Source of the DNA: an uncultured Acetatifactor sp.
GTDB taxonomy: Bacteria > Bacillota > Clostridia > Lachnospirales > Lachnospiraceae
Assembly (NCBI GenBank): GCA_934436435.1
Contig: CAKSAN010000015.1
Span: 12,926-76,925 of the forward strand
Direction of reading: 5' to 3'
Length of the DNA stretch: 64,000 nucleotides
Below are positions 43,291-51,863 of this stretch, one piece after another. The position numbers and the translations under genes were made by a program. The notes below the pieces were generated by a model. It saw only the letters and a program-made list of their open reading frames with translations, did not search any database and was not told the origin of the DNA. Numbering within the stretch: position 1 is the stretch's first letter; the number at the start of each line of letters is the position of its first letter.

Positions 43291-43319
43291 TTGCCGTTTG
43301 GAAGCGAAATGAGTATACT
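43291..43319 (+). promoter_or_regulatory. Promoter of the transaldolase gene
   Basis: TTGCCG (43291-43296) and TATACT (43314-43319) are separated by 17 bases, about 70 bases before the start codon. Confidence 0.7.
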
Positions 43320-43392
43320 GTAGATAAAGGTTCGTAAGTGACTTTCAGGACCGGAAGCAATTAAATTTACATAGAAAAAAAGGAGAAGAGTT

Positions 43393-44046
43393 ATGCGTTT
43401 TTTTATTGACACTGCAAAAGTAGAAGACATTAAGAAAGCAAATGACATGGGGGTTATTTGCGGAGTGACTACCAATCCCTCCCTGATCGCAAAAGAGGGC
43501 AGAGATTTCGTAGAAGTGATCAAAGAGATCGCATCCATCGTAGACGGACCCATCAGCGGTGAGGTAAAGGCTACCACCGTAGATGCAGAAGGCATGATCA
43601 AAGAAGGAAGAGAGATCGCAGCGATCCATCCGAATATGGTCGTTAAGATCCCTATGACCGTAGAAGGCTTAAAGGCATGTAAAGTATTAAGCTCCGAGGG
43701 AATCAAGACCAATGTGACCCTGATCTTCTCTGCCAACCAGGCACTGCTGGCAGCACGCGCAGGTGCCACCTATGTATCTCCTTTCCTGGGCAGACTGGAT
43801 GACATCAGCACCAGAGGCGTAGATCTGATCCGTGACATCGCAGACATTTTCGCAGTGACCGATCTGGATACCCAGATCATCGCAGCAAGCGTGCGTAATC
43901 CCATCCATGTGACCGATTGTGCACTGGCAGGTGCGGATATTGCTACCGTTCCTTACTCCGTTATCGAGCAGATGGTAAAGCATCCTCTGACCGATGCCGG
44001 CATTGCAAAGTTCCAGGCAGATTATAAAGCGGTCTTCGGTGAATAA
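43393..44046 (+). CDS. Fructose-6-phosphate aldolase / TalC-type transaldolase
   Basis: The 217-residue protein is a compact class I aldolase: [20 protein letters not shown], then [13 protein letters not shown], the Schiff-base lysine in [14 protein letters not shown], and [13 protein letters not shown]. Size and motifs place it in the TalC/FSA subfamily, usually transaldolase in Firmicutes (pentose phosphate pathway). AAAAAGGAGAAG precedes the ATG. It is monocistronic, with its own promoter and a strong terminator; codon use suggests high expression. Confidence 0.93.
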   Translation: MRFFIDTAKVEDIKKANDMGVICGVTTNPSLIAKEGRDFVEVIKEIASIVDGPISGEVKATTVDAEGMIKEGREIAAIHPNMVVKIPMTVEGLKACKVLSSEGIKTNVTLIFSANQALLAARAGATYVSPFLGRLDDISTRGVDLIRDIADIFAVTDLDTQIIAASVRNPIHVTDCALAGADIATVPYSVIEQMVKHPLTDAGIAKFQADYKAVFGE

Positions 44047-44067
44047 TAAATAAGACGGATACATAGT

Positions 44068-44106
44068 AAGAAGCTGTACAGAGATATTCTCTGTACAGCT
44101 TCTTTT
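44068..44106 (+). terminator. Terminator of the transaldolase gene
   Basis: AAGAAGCTGTACAGAGA (44068-44084) pairs with TCTCTGTACAGCTTCTT (44088-44104) around a 3-base loop, followed by TTT. It lies between convergent genes and could serve both. Confidence 0.9.
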
Positions 44107-44130
44107 GGGTTCTGTCGAATCCGGTAGAGC

Positions 44131-44328
44131 TTATTTCATCTGCTCTTCCTGCTTCTTGATCATACGACGAACCATTTCACCGCCGATGCTTCCTGCTTCC
44201 TTAGAAGTAAGGTCGCCGTTGTAACCCTCTTTCAGGTTAACACCCAGTTCAGATGCTACCTCAGTCTTGAAACGGTCCATTGCAGCCTTTGCTTCGGGAA
44301 CTTCTACTCTATTGGTTTTACTTGCCAT
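44131..44328 (-). CDS. Alpha/beta-type small acid-soluble spore protein
   Basis: The 65-residue protein has the SASP pattern: VPEAKAAMDRFKTEVASELG, then LTSKEAGSIGGEMVRRMIKK, including the KEAGSIGG site cut by the germination protease GPR. It coats spore DNA and protects it from UV and heat. GGAGGTG lies 8 bases before ATG 44328. A sigma-G-type promoter lies upstream, as expected for expression in the forespore. Its presence marks the organism as a spore former, at least by ancestry. Confidence 0.95.
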   Translation of the reverse strand: MASKTNRVEVPEAKAAMDRFKTEVASELGVNLKEGYNGDLTSKEAGSIGGEMVRRMIKKQEEQMK

Positions 44329-44401
44329 TTCGTTCACCTCCGTTTGGATTTGGGTTTTCTTGTTTCAGATAAGCGTTTTTTGTGATCACTTATCTTGGTA
44401 T

Positions 44402-44430
44402 TAGTATGAGCATCGGCTTTTTTTTCATGC
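44402..44430 (-). promoter_or_regulatory. Sigma-G-type promoter of the spore protein gene
   Basis: On the minus strand GCATG (44430-44426) and CATACTA (44408-44402) are separated by 17 bases. This fits the forespore sigma-G consensus GHATR / CATnnTA. It is about 75 bases upstream of the start codon. Confidence 0.75.
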
Positions 44431-44439
44431 TGGTAAGTT

Positions 44440-44602
44440 TTTCATTTTTGTGGTACACTCAAACAGCAACGAAAGAAACGGAGACCGGAAAGCGAGACTT
44501 CACAGACCACTGACCGGAATCCCACAGAAGTGACTGACCTTTGAAGCCATGGCGTAACTGCGGAAGCTGAGAAGAGAAGGTGTTTTTTTGTTGTCAAAAT
44601 GT
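44440..44602 (+). other. Unassigned region ahead of the repeat element
   Basis: The stretch contains a direct repeat (CACAGAcc-ACTGACC and CACAGAagtgACTGACC, about 44502-44547) and ends in a run of seven T residues at about 44582-44589. It may be the leader RNA of the ABC importer gene, cut off by the later insertion of the structured repeat. No known riboswitch consensus was recognised and no reading frame is supported. Confidence 0.3.
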
Positions 44603-44790
44603 AACTATTCAGCCCCTTTCGAATAAGAAGGCTGCTGCTTCATGCTTGCATGAAAGTAGAAGTTTTCTTATTCGTAAGGTGGCTCTAATAGAGTCACCGC
44701 CCCACACATGAGCAAAATTAGCTGCATTGCAGCGAGAAAGCACGATTTATCGTGCGGTTTTGTGAATGTTGGGGTGGGGGCTGAATAGTT
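44603..44790. repeat. Structured repeat with CTATTCAG terminal inverted repeats, copy A (188 bp)
   Basis: AACTATTCAGCCCC (44603-44616) is a perfect inverted copy of GGGGCTGAATAGTT (44777-44790). Inside are the hairpins CGAATAAGAA...TTCTTATTCG (44621 to about 44676), GGTGGCTC-taata-GAGTCACC, and GCACGATTTATCGTGC, and the string ATGAGCAAAA. Copies B and C share the ends and several internal strings. It carries no gene and resembles a non-autonomous mobile element or a mobile structured RNA. Confidence 0.75.
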
Positions 44791-44828
44791 TCCCTGTAAT
44801 TTATTTTATACAGAAAGGCGAAAAAACA

Positions 44829-45947
44829 ATGAAAAAGAAAACAGGAATCACAAAAACACTGGCACTTGCATTGACCCTGGGGCTGTTATGCAGCGGTCTT
44901 ACCGGATGCGGACAGGCACAGAGTGAGGCAAGTGTATCGGAAGGTCTGGCAACAGAGAGCGTACAGCCCACAGAGACGGCAGAGAGTACGGAAGCCACAA
45001 CGGAAAGTACAGAAGCCACAGCAGCAGAAAATACGGAGACCGCGGATGGGACACTGGTACGTGTGGCATCCTTAAAGGGACCGACTTCATTAGGACTTTT
45101 ATTTTTAATGGATAAGGCGGACAAGGGCGAGACTGCCAATACCTATGAATTCCAGATGGCTACCGGTGCGGACGAAATTCTGCCGCTGATGGTAAAAGGT
45201 GATCTGGACATCGCACTGGTGCCCGCCAATGTGGCCAGTGTTCTCTATCATAAGACACAGGGCGGCGTGGAAGTGATCGACATCAATACCCTTGGCGTAT
45301 TGTATATGGTATCCGGAGAGGACAGCCTGACGAATTTTGCCGATCTGAAGGGCAGGACCATCTATCTGACTGGAAAAGGAACCACACCGGATTATGTATT
45401 GCAGTATCTGCTGGCAGCAAACGGTATGTCCGTGGACGATGTGACACTGGAATATAAATCCGAAGCCACAGAAGTAGCATCCGTACTGGCAGAGGATTCC
45501 ACGGCCATCGGCCTGCTGCCCCAGCCTTTTGTTACCGCAGCCTGCATGCAGAATGATGCACTGAAGGTGATCTTTGACTTAAACGAAGAGTGGAACAAGG
45601 TACAGGGCGAAAACGGCAGCAGCATGGTCACCGGTGTAACGGTGGTCCGCAAGGAATTTCTGGAAGAGAACGAAGCAGCGGTGAAATCCTTTATGGAAGA
45701 TCACAAGGCAAGTGCGGAAGCTGTCAATGCGGATCCCGCCACCGGTGCTGCTCTGGCAGTGGAGGCGCAGATCGTAGCCAAGGAGCCCATTGCCCAGAAG
45801 GCAATTCCCAACTGCAACATTACCTATATTGACAAAGCGGAAATGAAGCAGGCACTTTCCGGTTATCTGGAAGTTCTGTTCGGACAGGATCCCCAGTCGG
45901 TAGGCGGCGGACTTCCGGAATCCGATTTCTATTATGATGCAGAATAA
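44829..45947 (+). CDS. ABC transporter substrate-binding lipoprotein (NMT1/SsuA-like)
   Basis: The 372-residue product has a lipoprotein signal (LALALTLGLLCSGLTGC, lipidated Cys near residue 26), a Thr/Glu linker (TETAESTEATTESTEATAAE) and a periplasmic-binding fold of the NMT1/THI5/SsuA type (LKGPTSLGLLFLMD; LPLMVKGDLDIALVPANVAS; FADLKGRTIYLTGKGTTPDY). These proteins bind small nitrogen- or sulfur-containing compounds. ATG 44829 has AGAAAGGCG upstream. The stop overlaps the permease-ATPase gene. A repeat element separates it from the likely original promoter region. Confidence 0.9.
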   Translation: MKKKTGITKTLALALTLGLLCSGLTGCGQAQSEASVSEGLATESVQPTETAESTEATTESTEATAAENTETADGTLVRVASLKGPTSLGLLFLMDKADKGETANTYEFQMATGADEILPLMVKGDLDIALVPANVASVLYHKTQGGVEVIDINTLGVLYMVSGEDSLTNFADLKGRTIYLTGKGTTPDYVLQYLLAANGMSVDDVTLEYKSEATEVASVLAEDSTAIGLLPQPFVTAACMQNDALKVIFDLNEEWNKVQGENGSSMVTGVTVVRKEFLEENEAAVKSFMEDHKASAEAVNADPATGAALAVEAQIVAKEPIAQKAIPNCNITYIDKAEMKQALSGYLEVLFGQDPQSVGGGLPESDFYYDAE

Positions 45948-47286
45948 GTATAAAAAATACATCAAAAAATTTATCATCATACTTTTCTGGCTGGGAGTAT
46001 GGCAGATTCTCGCAATGGGTGTGGATAATTTTCTGCTGATGGTGACACCTCTGCAGGCATTGCGGGCGCTGCTTACTCTGGCTGGACAGGCGGAGTTCTG
46101 GCAGAGTGCCTTTGGTTCGTTGTGGCGGATCGCCCTTGGCTTTTTGCTGGGGGCGGTACTGGCACTTCTTCTGGCGGCGGTCAGTTACCGTTACCGGATC
46201 GCGGAAGAAGTGCTGCGGCCCTTTATGGTATTCTGTAAGGCAGTACCGGTGGCGGTATTTGCGGTGCTTTTGCTGATCTGGTGGGGATCCTCCATGCTGG
46301 TGGCAGCGATCTGCTTTCTGGTGGTGTTTCCCAATATTTATCTGAATACCCTGGAAGGTTTAAAGAGTGCGGACAGAGAACTGTTAGAGATGGCGGAAGT
46401 CTTCCGGCTGCCCTTCCGTACCCGCTTCTTCTATATTTACCGACCGGCTTTAAAGCCTTTTCTGCTCAGTGCATTTCAACTGTCTCTGGGAATGTGCTGG
46501 AAGTCCGGGGTGGCGGCGGAGGTGATCGGCACCCCCGCCCATTCCATCGGAGGGGCGCTGTATCTGGCGAAGATCTATCTGGATACGGCGGATCTGTTTG
46601 CCTGGACAGCGGTGATCATAGTACTCAGTGTATTTTTTGAAAAAATAATATTCTGCGGAGTAGAGGCTTTTTTCCGGTGGAAACCCGCCTGCAAAAGGCC
46701 GGTCATGCCGCAGAAAACCGCCACCGGAGAACGCCGCACCCTGTGTGTGCGGGATCTGGGGAAATGCTATCACGGACGATGGATCTTCCGGCATGTGGAT
46801 CATGAATTTTACGGTGGAGAACCGTATGTACTGGATACTCCATCGGGCAGCGGCAAGACCACATTTTTCCGGTGCCTGTGCGGACTGGAACGGCCGGAGG
46901 AGGGAGAAGTGTCGGGAATGGATGTTTCTTCCGTGCAGTTTCAGGAAGACCGGCTCTGTGAGGAATACAGTGCGGTGAAAAATCTGGAAATGATCCTGGG
47001 AGATGCCGCGCAGGCAAGAGAGGCGTTGGCGCAGCTGTTGCCGGAGGAAGCTCTGGATCAGCCCTGCCAGGAACTGTCCGGCGGCATGAAACGGAGAGTG
47101 TCACTGGTGCGGGCCATGGAGGCGGGAGCGCAGTGTGTTCTGCTGGATGAGCCCTTTACCGGACTGGATGAAGAGAACCGCAAAAAGGCGGAAGAGTATA
47201 TCCGGAGGAAGACGAGAGGCCGGATCGTAATGCTGGCTACCCATATCCGACCGGCGGAGGAGCTTTCGCAGACCGTGCGGATGTGA
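45934..47286 (+). CDS. Fused ABC permease and ATPase (SsuC-like + SsuB-like)
   Basis: The 450-residue protein joins two subunits that are normally separate. Residues 1-250 are a BPD permease with about six helices and the EAA-like loop (DRELLEMAEVFRLPFRTRFF). Residues 268-450 are a shortened ABC ATPase: Walker A is TPSGSGKTT, with Thr in place of the first Gly; signature LSGGMKRRVSLVRA; Walker B CVLLDEPFTGLD; H-loop LATHI. The nucleotide domain is about 180 residues, shorter than the usual 240. ATG 45934 lies inside the end of the binding-protein gene. The three-part importer is complete in two genes. Confidence 0.87.
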   Translation: MMQNKYKKYIKKFIIILFWLGVWQILAMGVDNFLLMVTPLQALRALLTLAGQAEFWQSAFGSLWRIALGFLLGAVLALLLAAVSYRYRIAEEVLRPFMVFCKAVPVAVFAVLLLIWWGSSMLVAAICFLVVFPNIYLNTLEGLKSADRELLEMAEVFRLPFRTRFFYIYRPALKPFLLSAFQLSLGMCWKSGVAAEVIGTPAHSIGGALYLAKIYLDTADLFAWTAVIIVLSVFFEKIIFCGVEAFFRWKPACKRPVMPQKTATGERRTLCVRDLGKCYHGRWIFRHVDHEFYGGEPYVLDTPSGSGKTTFFRCLCGLERPEEGEVSGMDVSSVQFQEDRLCEEYSAVKNLEMILGDAAQAREALAQLLPEEALDQPCQELSGGMKRRVSLVRAMEAGAQCVLLDEPFTGLDEENRKKAEEYIRRKTRGRIVMLATHIRPAEELSQTVRM

Positions 47287-47365
47287 GAAGTGCAGGAGTT
47301 CGGGCACGGATCATGAAGAAGCAGATCCCGGCAGAATATGTCCGGAAAGTGAAAGGAAGAATGCT

Positions 47366-47644
47366 ATGGAAAAAGGGACGGAAAATACAAGAGTTACCCT
47401 GATCGGCATTATAGTGGAGGATCCGGAGGCAGCAGTCAGGATCAACGGACTTTTGCATGAATACGGGGAATATATCATCGGCAGAATGGGGATACCTTAT
47501 CATGAGAAACAGATGAACATCATCAGTGTGGTCATGGATGCACCGCAGGAAAAGGTCAGTGCTCTGTCGGGAAAGCTGGGAATGATCCCCGGAGTCAGCA
47601 CGAAGTGCCTGTACGCCCCGGACGCGCAGAAAGCCCCAAAATAA
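47366..47644 (+). CDS. TM1266-type putative iron-only hydrogenase system regulator
   Basis: The 92-residue protein has an ACT/NikR-like ferredoxin fold and matches the TM1266 group: TLIGIIVEDPEAAVRINGLL, then EYGEYIIGRMGIPYHEKQMN, and DAPQEKVSALSGKLGMIPGV. In many Clostridia this gene stands beside the [FeFe]-hydrogenase maturation genes hydE, hydF or hydG. Here it follows the ABC importer by 80 bases and no hydrogenase gene is near. That may hint at a ligand, for example an amino acid or sulfur compound, common to both. GAAAGGAAG precedes the ATG. Confidence 0.85.
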   Translation: MEKGTENTRVTLIGIIVEDPEAAVRINGLLHEYGEYIIGRMGIPYHEKQMNIISVVMDAPQEKVSALSGKLGMIPGVSTKCLYAPDAQKAPK

Positions 47645-47649
47645 AAAGG

Positions 47650-47678
47650 TTGTCAATTCCTCCAACTTATGCTATAAT
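47650..47678 (+). promoter_or_regulatory. Promoter of the trigger factor gene
   Basis: TTGTCA (47650-47655) and a perfect TATAAT (47673-47678) are separated by 17 bases, about 58 bases before the start codon. Confidence 0.85.
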
Positions 47679-47736
47679 TGCAAAATGACTGCGACTGGAT
47701 ACAGACCCGCAAGGGTATAAAGGAGGAAATGTTATA

Positions 47737-49086
47737 ATGAGTTTACAGGTTGAAAAGTTAGAGAAAAACATGGCCAAGCTGACCATCGAAGTATCTGCTG
47801 AAGAACTGGAGAAGGCAATCGAAGGCGCTTACCAGAAGAATAAGAACAAGATCAGCATTCCCGGTTTCCGTAAGGGTAAAGCTCCCCGTAAGATGATCGA
47901 GCAGATGTACGGTAAGTCCGTATTCTATGAGGATGCTGCCAATGCACTGATCCCCGATGCTTACGATAAGGCTCTGGAAGAGTGTGAGGAGCAGATCGTA
48001 TCTTCTCCGAAGATCGATGTGACCCAGTTAGAGGCAGGCAAGCCTTTTATTTTCACCGCAGAGGTTGCGCTGAAGCCGGAAGTTACTCTTGGCAAGTACA
48101 AGGGTGTGAAGGTTGACAAGATTGACATTAAGGTAAGCGATGAGGATATCGACGCCGAGATCAACAGAGAGCGTGAGAGCAATGCCAGAACCATCAGCGT
48201 GGAAGACCGTGCTGTTAAGGACGGCGATATGACCGTGATCGATTTCGAAGGTTTTGTAGACGGTGCTGCATTTGAGGGTGGCAAGGGTGAGAATTATCCC
48301 CTGACCATCGGTTCCGGTTCCTTTATCCCCGGATTCGAAGAGGCACTGGTTGGTGCTGAACTGAACAAGGAGACCGAAGTAAACGTAACCTTCCCCGAAG
48401 ATTATCATGCAGCTGAACTGGCCGGCAAGCCCGCAGTATTCAAATGCACCGTTAAGGAGATCAAGGAGAAGCAGCTTCCTGATCTGGATGACGAGTTCGC
48501 AAGCGAAGTATCCGATTTCGATACTATGGCTGAGTATAGAGAAGATGTACAGAAGAAGCTGACTTCCAAGAAGGAAGAGGAAGCTAAGATCGCCAAGGAA
48601 GAGGCAGTTCTGGATGCAGTGATCGCAGATGCCAAGATGGAGATCCCCGATGCTATGTTAGAGACCCAGCAGAGACAGCTGTTAGAGAACTTTGCACAGA
48701 GAATTCAGGCACAGGGCATCACTCTGGAGCAGTACATGCAGTTCACCGGTCTGACCGCTCAGACCATGATGGAGCAGCTGAAGCCCGAGGCACTGAAGAG
48801 AATCCAGTCCCGTCTGGTTCTGGAGGCTGTAGCAGCCGCTGAGAAGATGGAAGCTACCGAGGAAGATTTCGAAGCTGAGATCAAGAGCATGGCAGAAGCT
48901 TACCAGATGGAAGCTGACAAGGTAAAAGAGCTTCTGGGCGAGCAGGGTGCTAAGCAGGTGAAAGAAGATATCTGCGTAAGAAAGGCAGCTGATTTCATCG
49001 TAGACAACGCCAAGGAAGCAAAGGCAGCAGCCAAGAAGACCACCAAGAAAGAAAAGGCAGCGGAAGAGAAGTCTGAAGAAGCATAA
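47737..49086 (+). CDS. tig: Trigger factor (ribosome-associated chaperone and peptidyl-prolyl isomerase)
   Basis: The 449-residue chaperone has the three family domains. The N-terminal ribosome-binding domain carries the signature near GFRKGKAPR (residues 42-50). The FKBP-type isomerase domain (about 160-245) contains GDMTVIDFEGFVDG, and PLTIGSGSFIPGFEEALVGA. A helical C-terminal domain follows, ending in a Lys/Ala/Glu-rich tail. AAAGGAGGAAA precedes the ATG. The sequence tig-clpP-clpX is a conserved Firmicutes order, linking folding of new chains with protein breakdown. Confidence 0.96.
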   Translation: MSLQVEKLEKNMAKLTIEVSAEELEKAIEGAYQKNKNKISIPGFRKGKAPRKMIEQMYGKSVFYEDAANALIPDAYDKALEECEEQIVSSPKIDVTQLEAGKPFIFTAEVALKPEVTLGKYKGVKVDKIDIKVSDEDIDAEINRERESNARTISVEDRAVKDGDMTVIDFEGFVDGAAFEGGKGENYPLTIGSGSFIPGFEEALVGAELNKETEVNVTFPEDYHAAELAGKPAVFKCTVKEIKEKQLPDLDDEFASEVSDFDTMAEYREDVQKKLTSKKEEEAKIAKEEAVLDAVIADAKMEIPDAMLETQQRQLLENFAQRIQAQGITLEQYMQFTGLTAQTMMEQLKPEALKRIQSRLVLEAVAAAEKMEATEEDFEAEIKSMAEAYQMEADKVKELLGEQGAKQVKEDICVRKAADFIVDNAKEAKAAAKKTTKKEKAAEEKSEEA

Positions 49087-49112
49087 CCTGTGCTTTAAGA
49101 TACGATACGAAG

Positions 49113-49161
49113 AGAAAGCGGATTCCCACGTCCGCGGGAGGTGGGAGTACGCTTTCTTTTA
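49113..49161 (+). terminator. Terminator of tig
   Basis: AGAAAGCG (49113-49120) pairs with CGCTTTCT (49150-49157), with an inner CCCAC/GTGGG stem, followed by TTT and an AT-rich stretch. Confidence 0.75.
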
Positions 49162-49253
49162 AATTTTTATTAAATCTTCGGAATCTCGTTGAAAAAGCTT
49201 ACTAAGTAGGATACGATAGTAGTATTAATCAGAAGCAATGGAGGTTTTTGAAT

Positions 49254-49841
49254 ATGAGTTTAGTACCTTACGTCATTGAACAGACCAGCAAAGGTGAGCG
49301 GTCTTATGATATTTATTCCAGACTGTTAAAGGACAGAATCATTTTCCTGGGCGAAGAAGTCAATGAGACTTCCGCCAGCATTGTCGTGGCACAGTTACTG
49401 TTTCTGGAAGCAGAGGATCCCGATAAGGACATCCATCTGTATATCAACAGCCCGGGCGGAAGCGTTACCGCAGGTATGGCAATTTACGACACCATGAAGT
49501 ACATCAAGTGTGATGTATCTACCGTATGTATCGGCATGGCAGCCAGCATGGGTGCTTTCCTTCTGGCAGGCGGTGCCAAGGGCAAGCGTTTCGCACTGCC
49601 CAACGCGGAGATCATGATCCATCAGCCTCTGGGCGGTACCCAGGGCCAGGCCACCGAGATCGAGATTGCAGCAAAGCATATCCTTCGTACCAAGGAGAAG
49701 TTGAACCGTATGCTGGCTGAGAACACCGGTAAGGATTATGAGACCATCTGCGCAGACACCGAGAGAGATAACTGGAAGAGCGCTGAGGAAGCTTGTGAGT
49801 ACGGTCTGATCGATAAGGTGATCACCTTCCACGAGGCATAA
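49254..49841 (+). CDS. clpP: ATP-dependent Clp protease proteolytic subunit
   Basis: The 195-residue serine protease has its catalytic residues in context: Ser in [14 protein letters not shown], His in [12 protein letters not shown] and Asp in CADTERDNW. It forms the two-ring chamber that degrades proteins fed in by ClpX, encoded next. ATG 49254 with GGAGG 9 bases upstream is preferred; a TTG two codons earlier is in frame. The 19-base gap to clpX implies one operon. Confidence 0.97.
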   Translation: MSLVPYVIEQTSKGERSYDIYSRLLKDRIIFLGEEVNETSASIVVAQLLFLEAEDPDKDIHLYINSPGGSVTAGMAIYDTMKYIKCDVSTVCIGMAASMGAFLLAGGAKGKRFALPNAEIMIHQPLGGTQGQATEIEIAAKHILRTKEKLNRMLAENTGKDYETICADTERDNWKSAEEACEYGLIDKVITFHEA

Positions 49842-49859
49842 AACAACAGGAGTATAATA

Positions 49860-51122
49860 ATGGCAGGAAAAAATTCCGGAAATGACATCAGATGTTCATT
49901 TTGTAACAAAACCCAGAGTCAGGTCCGCAAGCTGATCGCGGGCCCCGCCGGGGTATATATCTGTGATGAGTGCGTAGACATCTGCGCAGACATCCTGGAG
50001 GAGGAACTGGAAGACGAAGAAGTGGAAGAGACCGCGAGTCCCGACATTAACCTTCTGAAACCCAAGGAGATCAAGAACTTCCTGGATGAATACGTCATCG
50101 GACAGGAGGAGGCAAAAAAGGTCCTCTCCGTTGCGGTGTACAACCATTACAAGAGAGTAACGGCTCCCAAGGATCTGAACGATGTGGAGCTGCAGAAGAG
50201 TAATATTATCATGGTAGGTCCTACCGGTTCCGGTAAGACTTATCTGGCCCAGACACTGGCCAAGATCATTAATGTACCGTTTGCCATAGCGGATGCCACC
50301 ACACTGACCGAAGCCGGTTATGTGGGCGAAGATGTGGAGAACATTCTGTTAAAGCTGATCCAGGCAGCGGACTATGATGTGGAACGTGCACAGTATGGTA
50401 TCGTCTATATCGATGAGATTGATAAGATCACGAAGAAGAGCGAGAATGTCTCCATCACCCGTGATGTCTCCGGTGAAGGCGTACAGCAGGCACTGTTAAA
50501 AATTATCGAGGGTACCGTGGCAAGCGTACCTCCCCAGGGAGGCAGAAAGCATCCTCATCAGGAGCTGATCCAGATCGACACCACCAACATTCTGTTTATC
50601 TGTGGTGGTGCTTTCGACGGACTGGAGAAGATCGTGGAATCCAGACTGGACCGCAAGGCCATCGGTTTCAACACCGAACTGGGCAGAAGAGAAGACAAGG
50701 ACATCAGCGAACTGTTACAGGAGGTAACTCCTCACGATCTGGTGAAGTTCGGTCTGATCCCCGAGTTCGTAGGACGTGTGCCTATCTGTGTCTCCTTAAG
50801 AGGACTGGACAGAGAGGCCCTGATCCGCATCCTTCAGGAGCCGAAGAATGCTCTGGTAAAACAGTACCAGAAGCTGTTCCAGATGGACAATGTAAAGTTA
50901 GACTTTGAGCAGGATGCCATTGAGGCAATCGCAGACAAGGCGTTGGAACGCAAGACCGGTGCCAGAGGCTTACGCTCCATTATGGAATCCGTAATGATGG
51001 ATACCATGTATGAGATCCCTTCGGATGACACCATTGAAGAATGTGTTGTCACCAAGGCTGCGGTGGATGGAGAGAGCGAGCCCCTCACCATACACGAAGA
51101 TTCTCTGAAAAAGGCAAAATAA
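49860..51122 (+). CDS. clpX: ATP-dependent Clp protease ATP-binding subunit ClpX
   Basis: The 420-residue AAA+ unfoldase has an N-terminal zinc-binding domain ([10 protein letters not shown]...CDECV), Walker A in [12 protein letters not shown] (near 118), the pore loop in [12 protein letters not shown], Walker B in [10 protein letters not shown] and a sensor-2 Arg in TGARGLRSI. It selects and threads substrates into ClpP. In many Clostridia lon follows; here it is replaced by a terminator and engB. Confidence 0.97.
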   Translation: MAGKNSGNDIRCSFCNKTQSQVRKLIAGPAGVYICDECVDICADILEEELEDEEVEETASPDINLLKPKEIKNFLDEYVIGQEEAKKVLSVAVYNHYKRVTAPKDLNDVELQKSNIIMVGPTGSGKTYLAQTLAKIINVPFAIADATTLTEAGYVGEDVENILLKLIQAADYDVERAQYGIVYIDEIDKITKKSENVSITRDVSGEGVQQALLKIIEGTVASVPPQGGRKHPHQELIQIDTTNILFICGGAFDGLEKIVESRLDRKAIGFNTELGRREDKDISELLQEVTPHDLVKFGLIPEFVGRVPICVSLRGLDREALIRILQEPKNALVKQYQKLFQMDNVKLDFEQDAIEAIADKALERKTGARGLRSIMESVMMDTMYEIPSDDTIEECVVTKAAVDGESEPLTIHEDSLKKAK

Positions 51123-51128
51123 TCCGGG

Positions 51129-51160
51129 CGCTGCCTTGTGTTCACACAGGGCAGCGTTTT
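51129..51160 (+). terminator. Terminator of clpPX
   Basis: CGCTGCCTTGTG (51129-51140) pairs with CACAGGGCAGCG (51145-51156, with one internal mismatch) and is followed by TTTT. Confidence 0.85.
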
Positions 51161-51213
51161 GTGCAAAAAAGTATCTGTGAAACAACAGGTTACGGAAAGA
51201 CAAAGGTATCAAT

Positions 51214-51819
51214 ATGATCATAAAGAATGTAAATCTGGAAACGGTCTGCGGTATTACCAGTAAGCTTCCGGAGAATCTACATCCCGAGGTGGCATTCGCC
51301 GGAAAAAGTAATGTCGGCAAATCCTCACTGATCAACGGACTGATGAACCGTAAGTCTCTGGCCAGAACCAGTTCCCAGCCGGGTAAGACTCAGACCATCA
51401 ATTATTACAACATTAATGACGAAATCTACTTCGTGGATCTGCCGGGCTACGGCTATGCACAGGCCAATGAGAATGTGAAAGCCCAGTGGGGCAAGATGAT
51501 CGAAGATTATCTGCATAAGTCCAGAAAGTTAAAGCTGGTGTTTTTGCTGATCGATATCCGGCATGCACCGTCGGAGAACGATCGGATCATGTATGACTGG
51601 ATCCGCCGCAACGGCTACGATCCCATCATCATTGCCACCAAACTGGACAAGATCAACCGCAGTCAGATACAGAAACAGGTGAAACTGATCCGCACCACCC
51701 TGCAGGCGGGGACGGATACACAGATCGTTCCTTACTCCGCACAGACGAAGCAGGGCAGGGAAGAGATCTATGAGATTCTGGACGGAATCCTGACAGCGGA
51801 GAAACCTGCGCAGGAATAG
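51214..51819 (+). CDS. engB: Ribosome biogenesis GTPase EngB/YsxC
   Basis: The 201-residue GTPase has G1 in AGKSNVGKSSLINGLM, G3 in VDLPGYGYAQ and G4 in ATKLDKI; the family helps late 50S subunit assembly. The length is typical. Start ATG 51214 lies about 8 bases after AAAGACAAAGG, a modest ribosome binding site. It follows clpX after a terminator, without lon in between. Confidence 0.95.
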   Translation: MIIKNVNLETVCGITSKLPENLHPEVAFAGKSNVGKSSLINGLMNRKSLARTSSQPGKTQTINYYNINDEIYFVDLPGYGYAQANENVKAQWGKMIEDYLHKSRKLKLVFLLIDIRHAPSENDRIMYDWIRRNGYDPIIIATKLDKINRSQIQKQVKLIRTTLQAGTDTQIVPYSAQTKQGREEIYEILDGILTAEKPAQE

Positions 51820-51863
51820 GCGGCAGAGGGGAATGGGCGGAAAAGCAGAAAGTGTGAGGGTGT

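Noticed and set aside
42063..43769. 568-codon minus-strand open frame opposite the kinase and transaldolase genes
   Set aside because: It spans three genes in antisense and their promoter region. The frame is open because of codon bias on the plus strand, and no family resemblance is seen.
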